From assembly GCA_028818995.1 (NCBI GenBank), contig JAPPMR010000237.1:1-6428 (forward strand): DNA of 6,428 nt, read 5' to 3'. Source of the DNA: Candidatus Poribacteria bacterium. GTDB taxonomy: Bacteria; Poribacteria; WGA-4E; WGA-3G. Position numbers and translations under genes: made by a program. The notes beneath the pieces are model-generated. The model did no database searches. It saw only the letters and a program-made list of their open reading frames with translations, and had not been told where the DNA came from. This document shows, piece by piece, positions 6,293 to 6,428 of this stretch (positions are counted from its first letter, which is position 1; each line of letters begins with the position of its first letter).

Positions 6293-6385
6293 AAAATACA
6301 TGAGGGCTTAACTTAATAAAATAAGCAAGTTCCATGCCAAATTCCTTTAGTGTCTTATATTTTACACTTCAACTACTAAAATTTT

Positions 6386-6399
6386 GGAACATCTGTTCC
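6386..6399. repeat. Small dyad GGAACA-TC-TGTTCC
   Basis: Six-base arms GGAACA (6386-6391) and TGTTCC (6394-6399) are perfect reverse complements with a two-base centre. The dyad lies near the right edge, 5' of which AAAATTTT (6378-6385) precedes it. It could be an operator or a weak hairpin belonging to a neighbour outside the window. Confidence 0.25.
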
Positions 6400-6428
6400 C
6401 GCAATGTGTTAAAAACATACGCTACTAT

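Larger units (their letters stand above)
5984..6428. other. Non-coding region with repeats and dyads
   Basis: No gene is supported on either strand. A minus-strand frame at 5978-6217 (79 codons) reads through the repeat copies and the terminator hairpin and has no homologous look, so I leave it out. The stretch contains three copies of a GTAAGCGCGCCT-type repeat, a strong minus-strand terminator and small dyads at 6229-6247, 6279-6292 and 6386-6399. Beyond about 6250 it is plain AT-rich sequence. The minus-strand terminator suggests that a gene convergent with the cation transporter lies to the right of the window. Confidence 0.6.

Overview
The window is bacterial DNA, AT-rich by eye, from a Gram-negative (double-membrane) organism. 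It encodes an outer-membrane beta-barrel protein with a signal peptide and a terminal phenylalanine, next to a LolCDE/MacB-type ABC transporter. Short imperfect repeats between genes, with AAATCGCGATTT cores and GCGCGCCT ends, give a weak recollection of Candidatus Poribacteria or similar marine or sponge-associated lineages. That placement is an impression only.

Layout: (1) 1-445 holds no convincing gene but is rich in control signals. A near-consensus promoter (TTGACA, 18-base spacer, extended -10 GATAAT) is overlapped by a perfect 9-5-9 dyad. A second, separate cluster of alternating CATACC/GGTATG half-sites surrounds a 14-base perfect palindrome and lies just upstream of a weaker promoter candidate. 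(2) 446-637 is a small unrecognised, probably truncated ORF with a good ribosome binding site. (3) 671-5109 is a compact four-gene block on the plus strand: two FtsX/LolC-E-type permeases (404 and 409 aa), a LolD-type ATPase (233 aa) starting 8 bases after the second permease, and an outer-membrane barrel protein whose start overlaps the ATPase stop by 14 bases. (4) 5110-5263 is a short gap with a small hairpin plus T-run and a possible promoter. (5) 5264-5983 encodes a short cation diffusion facilitator with cysteine-rich ends. (6) 5984-6428 is non-coding, with a canonical-looking intrinsic terminator on the minus strand, tandem 25-base repeats and several small dyads.

Reading: the two permeases and the ATPase would form a heteromeric inner-membrane complex that extracts or exports a lipophilic or lipoprotein-like substrate, using ATP hydrolysis in the cytoplasm to move periplasmic domains. 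The overlapping barrel gene suggests that transport is tied to the outer membrane, yet no periplasmic adaptor or LolA-like carrier is encoded here. The cation efflux gene is probably a separate transcription unit. No transcriptional regulator, RNA gene, CRISPR array or transposase is visible in the window.
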